Assembly (NCBI GenBank): GCA_028583605.1
Contig: CM053331.1
Coordinates: 31,598,411 to 31,662,410 of the forward strand
Direction: 5' to 3'
Source of the DNA: Dastarcus helophoroides
Lineage: Eukaryota > Arthropoda > Insecta > Coleoptera > Bothrideridae
Length of the DNA: 64,000 bases
The notes beneath the pieces are model-generated. The model saw only the letters and a list, made by a program, of their open reading frames with translations. It ran no database searches and was not told where the DNA came from. Every line of letters starts with the position of its first letter. Position 1 is the stretch's first letter. The position numbers and the translations under genes were made by a program. This document shows positions 43,932 to 55,550 of this stretch, one piece after another.

Positions 43932-45268
43932 TACACTTTATGGTTTACTTTGTTCTGAATAACAGGGTGTACATTTTCTAAAATATTCGATTAAATTCAA
44001 ATATTATTTAAGTTGCCGAACTAGGTGTTTTCGACTAATAATAATTTATCGCTTTTATGGTCGAATCAGGTACCTTATACTCCCGTATTTCAATCTTGGT
44101 TCGCAAAAATTAGCACTTCAAATATATGTACTTCAATAATGTGAGAGTTAGAGCAATATCATAGTAAAGGTACACCTATTAATAACGTGGACGATTCGCA
44201 CAGCAGATTAATCTACGGACCCAAAATGTTCTCGTAAAAATAAATGTGAATACGTAATGGCCTTTTTCAGATCAAACTAATTACCTTAAAAACCCATAAT
44301 GGCCATAACTCTCAGTCCGCTCTCTTAAAATAATATCAATGTTCTGTTTTTGTCGCAATCGTAAACATCATAACTCAAATTTTTAACAGATCCTTCAGTA
44401 ACCTGATAGCTGACTAATGCCATCACCTAAATGCCATTCCTCTTTCTTCGATAAAAGATGAATTGTTTTGATTTTTGTTTTGTATGTTCACTAGTTCGTT
44501 ACAAGTTCGATAGCAAAAACCTTTTTTTGGGGAATAACCCTTTATACAGATTTAAAGGTTGTAAAAGTATTTGAATCGCTGTTCTATTTTATTAATATCA
44601 ATGTTTAGATTTGTTTCGTTTAATTTAAAACCCCTTTTTGAGTAATCGTCAAAGTGCAATAACCCGTCTACTTTTTCATAATAAACATCATTTAATTTAT
44701 TTAAGTCCTAAAGTTCTAAGAGATTTTCAACGTTCAAAACGCTCTTGTTTATGATGGGAGCTCTACTCTTCTACTCCGTTAGCATTTATTTCGACGATCA
44801 CGTACTCGTGTATGGGTAAAGTTGAGTCACAAATACTTTTATTTAGAGGAGCATGCGTTTCTTTGTTTGCTTACTTCATTACGTTTAGATTTCTTGTGAT
44901 TGACTGTTAAATTTAATAACTTTGGATTTTTTTTGCATTTATGATTTTATCAATCATCTGACGCAACGCAGAACATTACTAAAAGCATTTAATTTGGTTA
45001 TCGACTCACTACTCTCCTGCACCCTGCTGGCGATTATTACCACACTTGAGCTTCTTGGGGATGTATAACTTGACCTTATACCCTCCTGTCTTCATCTCTG
45101 GTTATGGCTTGCTCAGCTCTCTCGAGAGCTCCCCTGCCATCGCCGATGTCTTCTGGATTCATGCCGAGTCCCCAGTACTTCTTTTACTTTGGAGCGCGTT
45201 CTCTGGTATATTTTTGCACATTTTTTTACTAAAAACTCAAAAACACACCAATACTATCCCACTTCTGA

Positions 45269-45527
45269 TGTAAACAACCGTTTATTACAAAAATATCAAA
45301 CTGTAACATTTGAAAAGACAAAGTAAAATCTATACATTTAACCATCCATGTTAACGTTAGCTAGCCGCGCCCATACGTCTCCCATGAATCACCCCCAATG
45401 AATCCCTCAACCCAGCAGCCGCATTTCGGTCCATCGCAAGCATTTTTCCCCTCAGCATTCCTGTCGCACTCGACCCCTGAGATCGCTGACCTTGTACGAG
45501 TACCCTCGGTTGCCATGGTTGATAACA
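45269..45527 (-). mobile_element. Gypsy LTR, 5' copy (minus-strand element)
   Basis: 259 bp, partner of 42026-42284. Differences are scattered substitutions such as TAACGTTAACTAG / TAACGTTAGCTAG. The minus-strand sequence just inside it, TCAGAAGTGGGATAG, may be the primer-binding site, though it lacks the usual leading TGG. Confidence 0.92.
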
Positions 45528-45670
45528 ATTTTAACAAATGATGTCTTTCACTTCTTTCTTAATAGCCACTATTCAATTGCATTCTTAATGGCATGTTAAT
45601 AAGCGGAAAATTGAGCACTACTTTGCCCATTTAAGCTACTTTCTATCGCCACTAATAACGAAGTTACCCA
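45528..45670. other. Short spacer between two LTRs
   Basis: No feature recognised. Confidence 0.4.
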
Positions 45671-45942
45671 TGTTATCCCACGTCTACTTTGGGTAAACGA
45701 TAAGCTTTATCTGCGGGATTTTTCTAGAACCTGGGAGCCAAAACTATATAAGTCGGTTGCCTTTCCCTCGAGTCAATCAGTCAGTTAGTTAGAGTCAGTC
45801 AGTGTAATTAGTGAGTTAGTAGTTAGAACTAAATAAGTGAGTTCATTATTCAGTTGTAGTGTTCCGAGTTTGGTTTGGTAATAAAGTGGATATTAGTCAA
45901 TTCACGTGTTGATAATCAATTCGAACCGATAAGCCCGTAACA
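45671..45942 (+). mobile_element. Solo LTR (family C), uninterrupted copy
   Basis: TGTTATCCCACGTC...AAGCCCGTAACA, about 272 bp with TG...CA ends. It contains a TATA-like CTATATAAG (~45743-45752), a downstream CAGTCAGTTAGTTAG start-site-like region and the polyadenylation-like AATAAAG (~45879-45885). Homologous to the split LTR at 9428-9610 and 10925-11024. No matching flanking duplication detected. Confidence 0.7.
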
Positions 45943-48520
45943 ATACAATGAAAAAATCTTAAAACTATATGAATTTTTTTGCGAATTTTTAACTTTAATC
46001 TCAAAATTTCGATTCTAAGTTCAAACAACTGAATCGAACAGTGCACTTAAAACTTAAAATTTTTAAAAAAGCTCAAAATTTTGATTTCAAAATTGAAGAT
46101 TAAAGAAAAAATTTAAAATTTCCAAGTTAAACCTGAAATTTGGCAATTGGTTGCTAATGAATTAATTTTTAAAAATTTCAAAATACAATTAAGATATAAG
46201 AAAACCCAAATTTTTAAAACATTTCAGAAATTTTGGAAAAAGTTTCAAATTTTCGAAAACCGTAGTGCTCAAAATTTCGACTTTAAATTAAACATTTCGC
46301 AAAAGAAAAGTAAGAAGTTTGATTTTATATTCAAAATTTATATGTTTCTCGTAAAAATTTAAGTGCTTGCTGAGAATATTAAATTCACCCTCGAAAGTTC
46401 ACCCAATTAATATTTCTACTAAAATACCCAAACCTCCATTTCGATTTCAAAATTTGTAATTTTTCAAAATCGGGGTCTCGGAAGAAATGTCGAATGCAGT
46501 CTCAAAAAAAAAGGATTTCGTTAAGAGTGGCAGTTCGATTTCAAAATTTTGCTCCTTAATTCAATTTTGGAAACTAGAGCAGCCCTTGTTGTGTTTTTTA
46601 ATCTTTCTTGGTTTCAGGGGACAAGATTTGTATTTCAATTTTTGATTTTGGGAAGAAAGTTGAATTCTAAATTGAAATTTATACATTTTTAAAAGCTTTT
46701 GAATTGAAAGTTGAAATTTTAAGTTGATTCTCAAAAAATTTGTTCTCGGAACTTTGACTAGTACCTATCCTCAAAATTTCTACTATAGTTTCAAAATATC
46801 GATCTTTCGACCTTACCTCGTTTCAACTTTAACCTCGAGATGTTCACTTTAAACTTTAAATTTCAAATTTTATCTCCTACTTTCTTCCAAAAATTTCATC
46901 TTAAAAGTTCAAGTTTGAATTCAAAATTTTACTTTTTCTCCAAAATTTCGAATTTTAGTTTCAAAATCCGAATTTCGATATTCTTCTATTAGGCATTCCA
47001 AGTTAAAATTTTCAGTTTAAGCCCTAAAGAACTTTTGAATGAATTAGTTGAATAATTTATAAAAACATATTTCAGTTTTCATTCGATAGTTAAAAAAAAA
47101 ACGTTGACTATTTAAGGCGGGGGTCTGGTAAATAGCTAAGTACGATTTGGCTCTCGGATTTAAATAACAAGTTGTTGGCGGTTACGAGAACAGAGACGGA
47201 AGGGGTTTCGGATGGGAATTGAGTAAGAAGTTCGGTTTACGTCGTTCGAATTCGCAATCTTTCATATCGTCACTTTACTGATACTGTGCAACTCGATTCC
47301 TTAAGGAACTGTGCATGTTGCTGATAGCAGTTGGTTTAGTATTCATATTTGTTTGTAAACTTGCAAGTGGGGATTTTGACCTGTTTCTTAAATTAGTATT
47401 TGATAAATGCTTTGATAAACAATTAAAACAGAATTGACAAATATTTTTTGAAAATTTCAACTTTTTTTTTATACCTGGATTGTTGAAATTTTAACAAAAA
47501 AACGAAGGTTTCCCGAAAAATATTTTCTTCGAAAATTTTTTATTTATTTATCGAAATTTGACTTTTTTCCAATTCGACTTCAGGGCCGTGTGGTAGATTT
47601 TCTTAGTATGATGTAACTCATAAATATCGATTTTATCTCAAAATTTCGTTTTTTTTTTAATTTTGTATTTAGACATTTAACTTTTATTTTTCTTTTCTTA
47701 ATTTTCCTGAAAGGGTCTTTCTTTTCTTCTATTCGTGAAATTGAGTCTTAATTGCCTAATTTTTTTGTATATCGACCCTTTTTTTTTTTTAATTCCGAGA
47801 AGATTTTTTAACATTCTCGACTTTGTATCTACTAATTTCCATTTTATCCAAATTTTGAATTATTTTAACAAAATCGCAAGTTTAAATTCGAAATTTTGTC
47901 CGTAAAGAGTTGTAGACTTTTTTCAGAACTCATAATTCTAATTTTGTTATTCCACAATTACAACAATTATTTTTTAATAAATTACGGAATTTGAGAATAA
48001 GGTGAAAGCTTAAGATTTAATTTTGAGGATTAAACTTGAAAACTTGGAAATAGTTGAAATATCAAGATTTATAAAATAATTCAAAAACTATCACAATTTT
48101 TATAACCGGTTACTTTTTCGAAATCCACATACTTTCAAGTTTTCACTTGTAATTACTATTTTTTTTTTCTTAATTTTAAGCATTACAACTGAAATTTCGT
48201 TATTTAAGTCGAAATTTCAATAAACAACTTTAATATTTTAAGACCAATTCGACTATTCAATTTTAAGACCAACATTTTACGAAAGAAGTGAAAATTTTGA
48301 GTTTAAAATTACAAATTAAAATTTCAAAAAGATAATCAAAATTTTTCAAGATCGGAATTTTGAATGGAAACTTTTTAAATTTTTCAAAGAAATAGAAACT
48401 ATTTTTTAATTTCGACTTCAGAAACAAAATGTGGAAAATAAAGTCCAACTTTTGATACTAAAATCGAAATTCCAAGTAACAAGTTCAAAATGTAGAGATT
48501 ATGAAGTCGAGAGTTTGAGA
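45943..48520. repeat. AT-rich repeat with PLE-A remnant n and a complex patch
   Basis: Degenerate AT repeat except for the remnant at 46573-46646 (listed separately) and 47105-47460, which is of higher complexity but without a gene. TTAAGGCGGGGGTCTGGTA at 47112-47130 may be a transposon end paired with 51601-51621. Confidence 0.65.
46573..46646 (+). mobile_element. PLE-A remnant n starting at the predicted cleavage site
   Basis: Homology begins at AGAGCAGCCCTTGTTGTGTT, exactly the base 3' of the hammerhead cleavage position, and continues through TTTCAGGGGACAAG to TGTATTTCAA. Everything upstream of the cleavage site is absent. Confidence 0.75.
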
Positions 48521-48847
48521 AAAATTGAAATACAAAAATTGTCCCCTGAAACCAAGAAAGATTTAAAAATAAAAAAAGGTTGCTCTAACGCATTATAACA
48601 GCCAAGCTATCATCTTCGGTACCTCTCTGAAAATGATAGCTTGGCTGTCGAAACGCGTTAGAGCAACCTTTGTTGTGTTTTTTTAATCTTTCATGGTTTC
48701 AGTCAGTATCTCTCTGAGGATGATAGCTTGGCTGTCGGAACGCGTTAGAGTAACCTTTGTTGTGTTTTTTAATCTATCTGGATTTCAGGGGACAATTTTT
48801 GTATTTTCATTTTTAAAGATAACCAAGGACCATCTCTTCCACCAAAA
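48521..48847. mobile_element. PLE-A element, copy o, with three ribozyme remnants
   Basis: Left arm from AAAATTGAAATACAAAAATT, right end AACCAAGGACCATCTCTTCC. The minus-strand remnant lies at ~48580-48616. Plus-strand remnant 1 (48632-48664) has CTGAAAA; remnant 2 (48711-48760) has CTGAGGA but GGAA in place of GAAA. Both plus copies keep CGCGTTAGAG and are followed by the same tail, so the right arm was duplicated in tandem. Confidence 0.85.
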
Positions 48848-50680
48848 TTGACTTCGACTAAAATGTCAAATTTTAAGTTGTTTAAAAAGTTTGTTAAAAT
48901 TTAGACTTTTAAAAACAAAATTTCGAGAAACGGGTGAAAATCCTAAACTTAAAAAAGGATATATTAAAATAAATTCTGAAAAAAGTCAAAAAGTTTGAAT
49001 TGGAAATTTCAAATTATTTTCTTAAAACTTAGACTTTGAAATAGAATTTCTAGAAAAAAAGTCGAAATTAGAAGATTTCTAAAATTTTCATTTTAAAAAT
49101 GTCAATTTTATTCATTTTTATTTTTATTTATTTATTTTCTTAAGGTCGAATTTAAAATCCATATTTTTTTAAACTCGAATTTAGGATCCCGAATTTGAGA
49201 TTTAAGTCAAAATTGTGGAAAAAACTTTGAACAAAATTATGTCAGAATTTTAAAAATATTTCACGGAATTTTGAACTTAAAAAAGTCGTTGCTTGAATTT
49301 TTTCCAAATAATTTTTTTTTTGACTTTTTACCTGAAATGTTAGTTTACTTTAAAATTTAAAAAATAAGTTTTTCTTTTGCTATTTTCATTTTGACTGGAA
49401 AGTAAAGGCTGAAAATTTAATTTTTCTTTCTAGACTTGCAATTCCAAATAAAAAAAACAATTTTAGATTTAAATTTAAAATTTAAAAAAAAAAGACAATA
49501 TTTTTTAAAAATTCTTACTGTTTTCTTTAGAATTGCACCTTGAATTATGAAAAAAAAAACGATTTTATATTTGAACTGAAATTTTTGAAAAATAGCAACA
49601 GATTTTTAAAAAAATGAGATTTATGTAAGGAACTTTGATTTTAAATTGAAATATTCGATATTCTTGTCGACGTTTTCCATGAAATTTCAAAATCTCTAGG
49701 AAAATTCAAATATATAATTACAAACTTATAAAAAAATCCTTTGACACGTATTCCTTCTTTCAGTTCTCTAAGCAGGTAAAGTACATAGTTAGAAATAGGT
49801 GACTTAAAAATGCTTCCTTTTACCATTTTTGTTTCCTGTTAATTCCTTTCAAATGAACATATACTTTTCTACAAAGATATGGAAGCACAGTATTTTCTCG
49901 AAATTATGAATTTTCCCTGGAAATTCTTCTTTCACTTCGGCTTTACTCTCAAAATTCAACTTTTTTCGAAAAATTCGACTTTGAGACAACTTTTTTCTAA
50001 ATTTCCAGAAAATTTTTACCTTTTTTCTTTTAATTCGTGCCTTTTGGAATGTTGCCATTATTTTAAACTTTGGTTTTCTAATTATTTCGAATTTTTTTCT
50101 AACAATTCGAATTTTTGAAAATGTTGACCTGATCGGAATTATTCGTTTGTTCACCTTTTTAAAATGTCGAAATTGTCAAAAAAGCAGAATTGAAATTTTG
50201 AAAAATTTGGAAGTTCCAAAAATAGCACTCTTTTAGAAAAAGGAAAAATTTTGAAATGGTTACAATTTTCTAATTAAGTCAAAAAAAATTTTTTTAATGA
50301 GAATTTCAAATAAGTAGAAATTTTAAAATGTCCAAGTCGAAATCATTAAAAAGTAGAAATTAAAAATGTCAAATCTTCAATGAAAACTAGATATTTTGAA
50401 AAAAAGTTGAAAATATCTATCAAAAAATAGTAATTCTTAAGAAAAGTTGAAATTTTTAGTCAGTGGTCGAAATTTTCAAAACTAAATAAGGAAAACTCAA
50501 AATTATCATAATCACATTCCTCAAAAAAATTTATAATTTTCAAAAACAGTCCAAAGTTTCAAGATGTCGAAATTGTAAAAAAAGTTAAGAATTTCATAAA
50601 AAGTAGATTTTCAAAAAACTATCGAAATGTTGAAAAAAGCCAAAATTTTCGAAGAATTCAGAGAGCTGAAATATTTATTT
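48848..50680. repeat. AT-rich degenerate repeat, mixed polarity
   Basis: Low-complexity frames only (for example 49849-50154). No gene seen. Confidence 0.75.
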
Positions 50681-52588
50681 TCCCACGCATTTTCTCCTAT
50701 CGTCAAAGTAAGAACTAAATATCTTCATCTAAATAGCTATTAACTAATTATGTGAAAAATAATTTCGTTCTTTGCAAATATAATTGGTCGATTCTCGACT
50801 ACAAGTGGTGCTAGTGGAATATAGCATTTCCAATTTAAATGATGTAGAATCATTTTTTCTTTTTTTTTTTGCTTAAATCTGTCATAGCATTTATTTATCT
50901 AAACAATTTATATTTTTTCAAACATTAATATAAAAATGTTAATTAGGAGAGAAAAAAATTCTTCTAAACATATCAAAACAAAAACCACTAAATATTCAGT
51001 AAATGATTGTAAGCTACAAATACTAAACAATTCATTTTACTCTCAAACTCTGGTAGAACAAATGTTTTAATATTGTTTATTATTATTATGATATATCCGC
51101 CGTGCTTAGATAAAGAAATATGAGCTTGGAAGCCGAAGATACTTCGTTCGTTAATGACGTATTGGAGAAGGGGCAAAAATTTCTCTGCTCCGCATCACGT
51201 CCGTCTCCGTACCCTGCCTGACCTGAGTGAGGGCAACCGAAATCTAAGCGCAATTTTTATGCCAAACACCGCTCTCCCATTTTACAAATGGTGCCTTTAT
51301 TTTTTAACATTTTGTTTTTAAATTTGGAGAACTTATGAAGCAAGGATGTCGAATTCGCGCTTTCGAAGTACTTTTTTCAAATTCCATTTAATTTCCGAGA
51401 TATTCGCTTTTGAAAACGGACAAAAAAGAGACAAATTGTACGCCTATTTGTGGAAATACTAAGACAAAAATCAAAAATCTGCTTTTATAGCCCAAATTCT
51501 CCAACATTTTTAAACATTATTATCAAATTTCATTAAATTCTAAGTAATAGTATTAACGTAGTTTGTAAAATGGCAAGCGAATAATTCGACGTTTTAAGAG
51601 TACCAGACCGCCGGCCTTAAAGGTTGAAGAAAGTTAAATTGAAAAATCTGAGAAAATAGTCAAGTTTTAATCCAAAATGTCTGAAAAAGGTCAACTTTTT
51701 AAATTTAAGCACACAATCTTTAAAAAAAAATCCAAATTTGGTGCATTAAATGAAAATTTGTTCATTAAATTACTTCAGAAATATTCATGTTTTAACTTAA
51801 AATTTAACAAAAAACTTTGGCTTTTAATAATCTGTTAAACACAAAATTACCAGAAAAGAGTTAAAAATTTCGATTATAAAATTCAAATTTAAAAAATAAA
51901 TTTGGATTTATACTACAATTGCGAGAAAAAATTAATATTAATCTTCAACTTTGATTTCCAAATCCAAAGATTTGTAACATAAAAATAAGGAACATATGAC
52001 ATAACAATAATGAGATTGACCGGAAAATTATAGAAATCTCAAGTCTTTATGTGAAGTTTTCAAAATAAGACATTTCATAACAGGCACATATTTCATAAAA
52101 AAAATCATGTTTTACTATAAATTTCTAGAAAAATGACGAAAGGTCGAAAAAGGGTTCAGGTTTAAATTAATACTTTTTTTAATGAACCATCTGACATGAA
52201 ATTTTATAAAAGAAGTTTAAATTTTAAAATGGCGATAACAAATTTAAATCAAAATTTTTGAAACTTAATTTTTGAATTGAGATATTAAAAAAATAGGATT
52301 TGTAAATTTGAATTCGGAATTCCGAAAAACATAAAAATTTCAAAAAAATGTTTAAGAATACATGTCAGGTTAAAACTAAAAAAAATAAATTTAAGGGAAA
52401 AATTAAAAATTTTTAGAAATTTTAAAGGCGAAGTTAAAATGTTTAAATAAACAGTAGAATTTTTAGAAAAATCGAAAAGAAAAAACAAAATTTAAGTTAA
52501 AACAAAAATTACCGAATTTTCTGAATTTTTGATTTACTCCAAAGAAATGTTAAGCGGGTTACAGAAAAAATAATAAAGAGATCCAAAC
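50681..52588. other. Unassigned patch, then AT-rich repeat
   Basis: 51150-51300 is G+C-richer without recognisable coding content. The TACCAGACCGCCGGCCTTAA end at 51601 may pair with 47112. After 51620 the sequence is AT repeat. Confidence 0.45.
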
Positions 52589-52600
52589 AATTTCTACTGA

Positions 52601-52776
52601 TTTTTGGTGGAACGGACTGGTCCTTTGTTATCTTCAAAAATTAAACTACAGAACTTGTCCCCTGAAACCAAGAAAGTATCTCTCTGAAGATGACAGCTTG
52701 GCTGTCGAAACGCGTTAGAGGAACTTTGTTGTGTTTTTTAATCTTTCTTGGTTTCAGGGGACAAGTTCTGTATTTC
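52601..52776 (+). mobile_element. Short PLE-A insertion, copy k, with 12-bp TSD
   Basis: Starts TTTTTGGTGGAACGGACTGG, ends TTCTGTATTTC. Perfect duplication AATTTCTACTGA at 52589-52600 and 52777-52788. It carries the best-preserved PLE-A ribozyme among the short copies. Confidence 0.93.
52680..52720 (+). ncRNA. Hammerhead ribozyme, PLE-A copy k (intact core)
   Basis: CTCT (52680-52683), CTGAAGA (52684-52690), one extra T, perfect stem II GACAGC-TTG-GCTGTC (52692-52706), GAAA (52707-52710), self-complementary ACGCGT, T17 at 52716, AGAG pairing with CTCT. Cleavage is predicted after 52716. The extra U between A9 and stem II is family-wide. Confidence 0.82.
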
Positions 52777-52849
52777 AATTTCTACTGAAATATGAAGCTA
52801 TGAAGCCTCAACGTTTGTTTTCTCTTAATGTACCAGGTCATTCAATAAG

Positions 52850-53577
52850 TCCGTAGGATAAGTAAGAAAAGAACAAAATTTTGACAAAACTTGATTTTAT
52901 TATTCAACATAGTTGCCTTCGAGGGCGATACAACGAGTATAGCGATTTTACAACTTTTCGATACCACTTTTATAGTACGATTTCTCTTTCTCGTCAAACT
53001 AGGCCTCAGTTTCAGCGATTACTTCATCATTGGACTAAAATTTCTTTCCAACAAGCATTCTCTTGAGATCTGAAAACAGGAAAAAGTCACTAGGTGCTGA
53101 ATCTAGGAAATACAGTGGGTGCGTAAGCAATTCGAAGTCCAATTCATTTACTTTTGCCATGGTTTTCATCGATTTTTGACACTTTTTTCTTTTGCATATG
53201 TGGCCGTTTCTTTGCGATTTCAGCCCTCAATCGATCCAAAAGTGCACAGTAATAGTCGCTGTTGATGGTGGTTCCTTTTCGGAGATAGTCGATGAATATT
53301 ATTTCTTTCGCATCCCAAAATACAGAAGCCATCACCTTACCGGCCAACTGTTGCGTCTTTGCTCGCTTTTCATTCGGTTCGTCGACTGCTGTCCACTCAG
53401 CTGACTTTCTCTTGGATTCTGGTGTGTACTAGTGAAGCCATGTCTCATCCATTGTCACATATGGACAAAAGAATTTCATTTTATTGCGGTTTAACAGCAC
53501 CAAGCACTTCTCTGAAGCATCGACTCGTTGTTGTTTTTGGTCGACTGTGAGATCACGCGGCACCCACTTTGCTCAGA
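52850..53577 (-). pseudogene. Mariner transposase, C-terminal part
   Basis: Minus-strand continuation after the hAT insertion: KWVPRDLTVDQKQQRVDA, VTMDETWLH (first catalytic Asp, followed by a TAG), AGKVMASVFWDAKEIIFIDY and TTINSDYYCALLDRLRAEIA. The second-Asp box (HQDNAPCH type) is missing: KKKVS passes straight to KIDENHGK, so a deletion removed it. The element is inactive. Confidence 0.93.
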
Positions 53578-53639
53578 GCTTTCGCCAGTGGCGGCTAGTA
53601 GCCAAAACTAATGGGGGTGCTGCGACAATGTTTAGCGTT

Positions 53640-55021
53640 TCAAAATTTCTAAGATTTCGACTGAAAATTTCGACATTTTCAAAACGTTACTTTTCGAAAA
53701 TTTTAGATTTCTTTAAAAACTTGACAATGAAAATTTTTGATAATGTCGAGTTTTTTGAGACGTTGGATTTTTTTTCCGAATTTCGACTGTATTACAAAAT
53801 TTAGATTTTTTCTTGTAATCTCGAGCTTATTTTATTTTTAAGTATTGACTTTAAAAAAGTGTGTATACTCTTTTAAAAATTTCCGTATCTTTGTAAATAT
53901 TTAAACTCTTTTTTGTAATTTTTTTTGAAAATCGATTATTACATTTTTTTTTAATTTTTACCATTTGAAAATTCTTACTTTTTCGGGAAATGTAAATTTT
54001 TTCAAAACTGTACTTTTGACTTTTTAAATTTTCGACTTTTCTCTAAATTTCTTCTTTGTTTATAATTTTTTTTTTGGAAAATTATAATTTTTTTATTGAA
54101 AATTTTGGTTCTTAATAATTAAATAAATAATTAAATAGTTTTCAAAATTTCGACGACTTTTTTGCAGTTTAGATTATTTTTTGATTTTTTTGTTGAAAAT
54201 TTCGCTACTTCCTAGTTTTCGAAATTCTTTCAAAATTTAGATTATTTTGAAAATTTTGAAATGTTATGAAATGTTTGACATTTTTCAAAAATTTAAATTT
54301 TTTTGACCGAAAATTTCAACTTTTTAAAAAAATGTTCCACTTTGATTCAAAATTTTAGCTACCAAAAATTTAAACTTCTTCCAAAATTTTAATTTCTCAA
54401 TATTTTGACTTTTGAAAACCTTGATCTATCTGATTTTCATTTGTTTTCAATATTCCGGTTTTGACATTTTTATTTTTATTGAAAAGTTGAGTGCAAATTT
54501 CCCAACTATTCAAGATTTAGACTTTTTAAAAATTTCGAATTATTTCTTAAATTCCATACAAATTTTCAAATCTTTTGCGGATTTTGATATTTTTTAAGTT
54601 CGGCTATAAAATTTCGACCTTTCTTTTGGAAATTTGAAAGATTTTGAACTTTTTTGCCTTGTCAGCAAATTTCGAATTTTTTGTTGAAAATTTTAACCTT
54701 TTCTTAAATTTGCACTTTTTTTAAAATTTTTGACTTTTTATTTTAATTCCTACTTTATTAAAAATTCTGGCCTTTTTCCAATGTTTGAATTTTTCAAAAT
54801 TTTAGTCATTTTCCAAAATTTAAACATTTGAAAAAGGCCGAAATTTTCAATTTAAAAACTTTGACTTTTTTTTAATTTCAAATAATTTCAAAATTTTGAC
54901 ATTCTTCTTCAGACATTTCTTGAAACGTTTTATTGAAATTTTCGACTAATACTTCGTAAAATCTCGACTCCATTTGAAAGCTTCGACTTTTTTTTTCAAA
55001 ATTTCGACTCTTTTTGAAAAC
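53640..55021. repeat. AT-rich repeat inside the hAT element, T-rich
   Basis: TTTCGACTTTTT/AAAATTT words; the 106-aa frame at 53484-53804 runs from mariner into this repeat and is not a gene. Confidence 0.75.
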
Positions 55022-55231
55022 TTGACTTTTTTTAAAAATTGAAACACAGAACTTGTCCCCTGAAACCAAGAAAAATTAAAAAACACAACAAAGGTTGCTC
55101 TAACGCGTTTCGGAGAGAAACTAACATCCAATCTTAAAATTAACCCTTATATACTAAGAATATTCACTTCGTGGGTGATCGGCCGCACCCGAACGCGCAT
55201 CCAATCATACACGTCGTTGTGTCACAATTTC

Positions 55232-55545
55232 TTATCTATCGACCTTAACTAGTTTTAACAGAGATGAATGGCCTAAAGGTCCAGCGCAACCATTCATAAG
55301 GTTGTTTCCAGCCCTATGGATGGCTAGGCTCTCACATGCATTTAACATATAATTCTTATTAACTACTCTTAACAATTTAATATTATTATCTATCCTATGA
55401 TCTAATTCACAAGCATGTCGACCCACACTTGACTTCTCAATTCTTTCGTACCTCAAATGAGCCAAATGTTCTTTCAGTCGTCTTTTAAGAGATCGTCTAG
55501 TTTGTCCGACATACTTTTGAGGACAATCCCTAAACTACCCAAAAG
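55232..55545 (-). pseudogene. PLE GIY-YIG domain, second half
   Basis: Minus strand: DCPQKYVGQTRRSLKRRLKE, then HLAHLRYERIEKSSVGRHAC and ACESLAIHRAGNNLMNG with the catalytic Glu. The GIY half that should precede it is missing: the frame jumps from FRVIYTSNGKLNSLLGS directly to DCPQKYVG, indicating an internal deletion plus frameshift. Contains the terminal GPLGHSSLL tail of the ORF. Confidence 0.87.
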
Positions 55546-55550
55546 CGAAT

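Larger units (their letters stand above)
42285..45268 (-). mobile_element. Ty3/Gypsy internal region, degraded
   Basis: 2984 bp between twin LTRs, too short for a full element. Order on the minus strand: possible gag remnant near 45160 (MNPEDIGDGRGALERAEQAI), undetermined middle, RNase H (43931-43494), integrase (43534-42949), then the polypurine tract. Protease and RT palm motifs were not found; internal deletion is likely. The AT content and stops in pol contrast with the well-preserved LTRs. Host flanks show no matching duplication. Confidence 0.85.
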
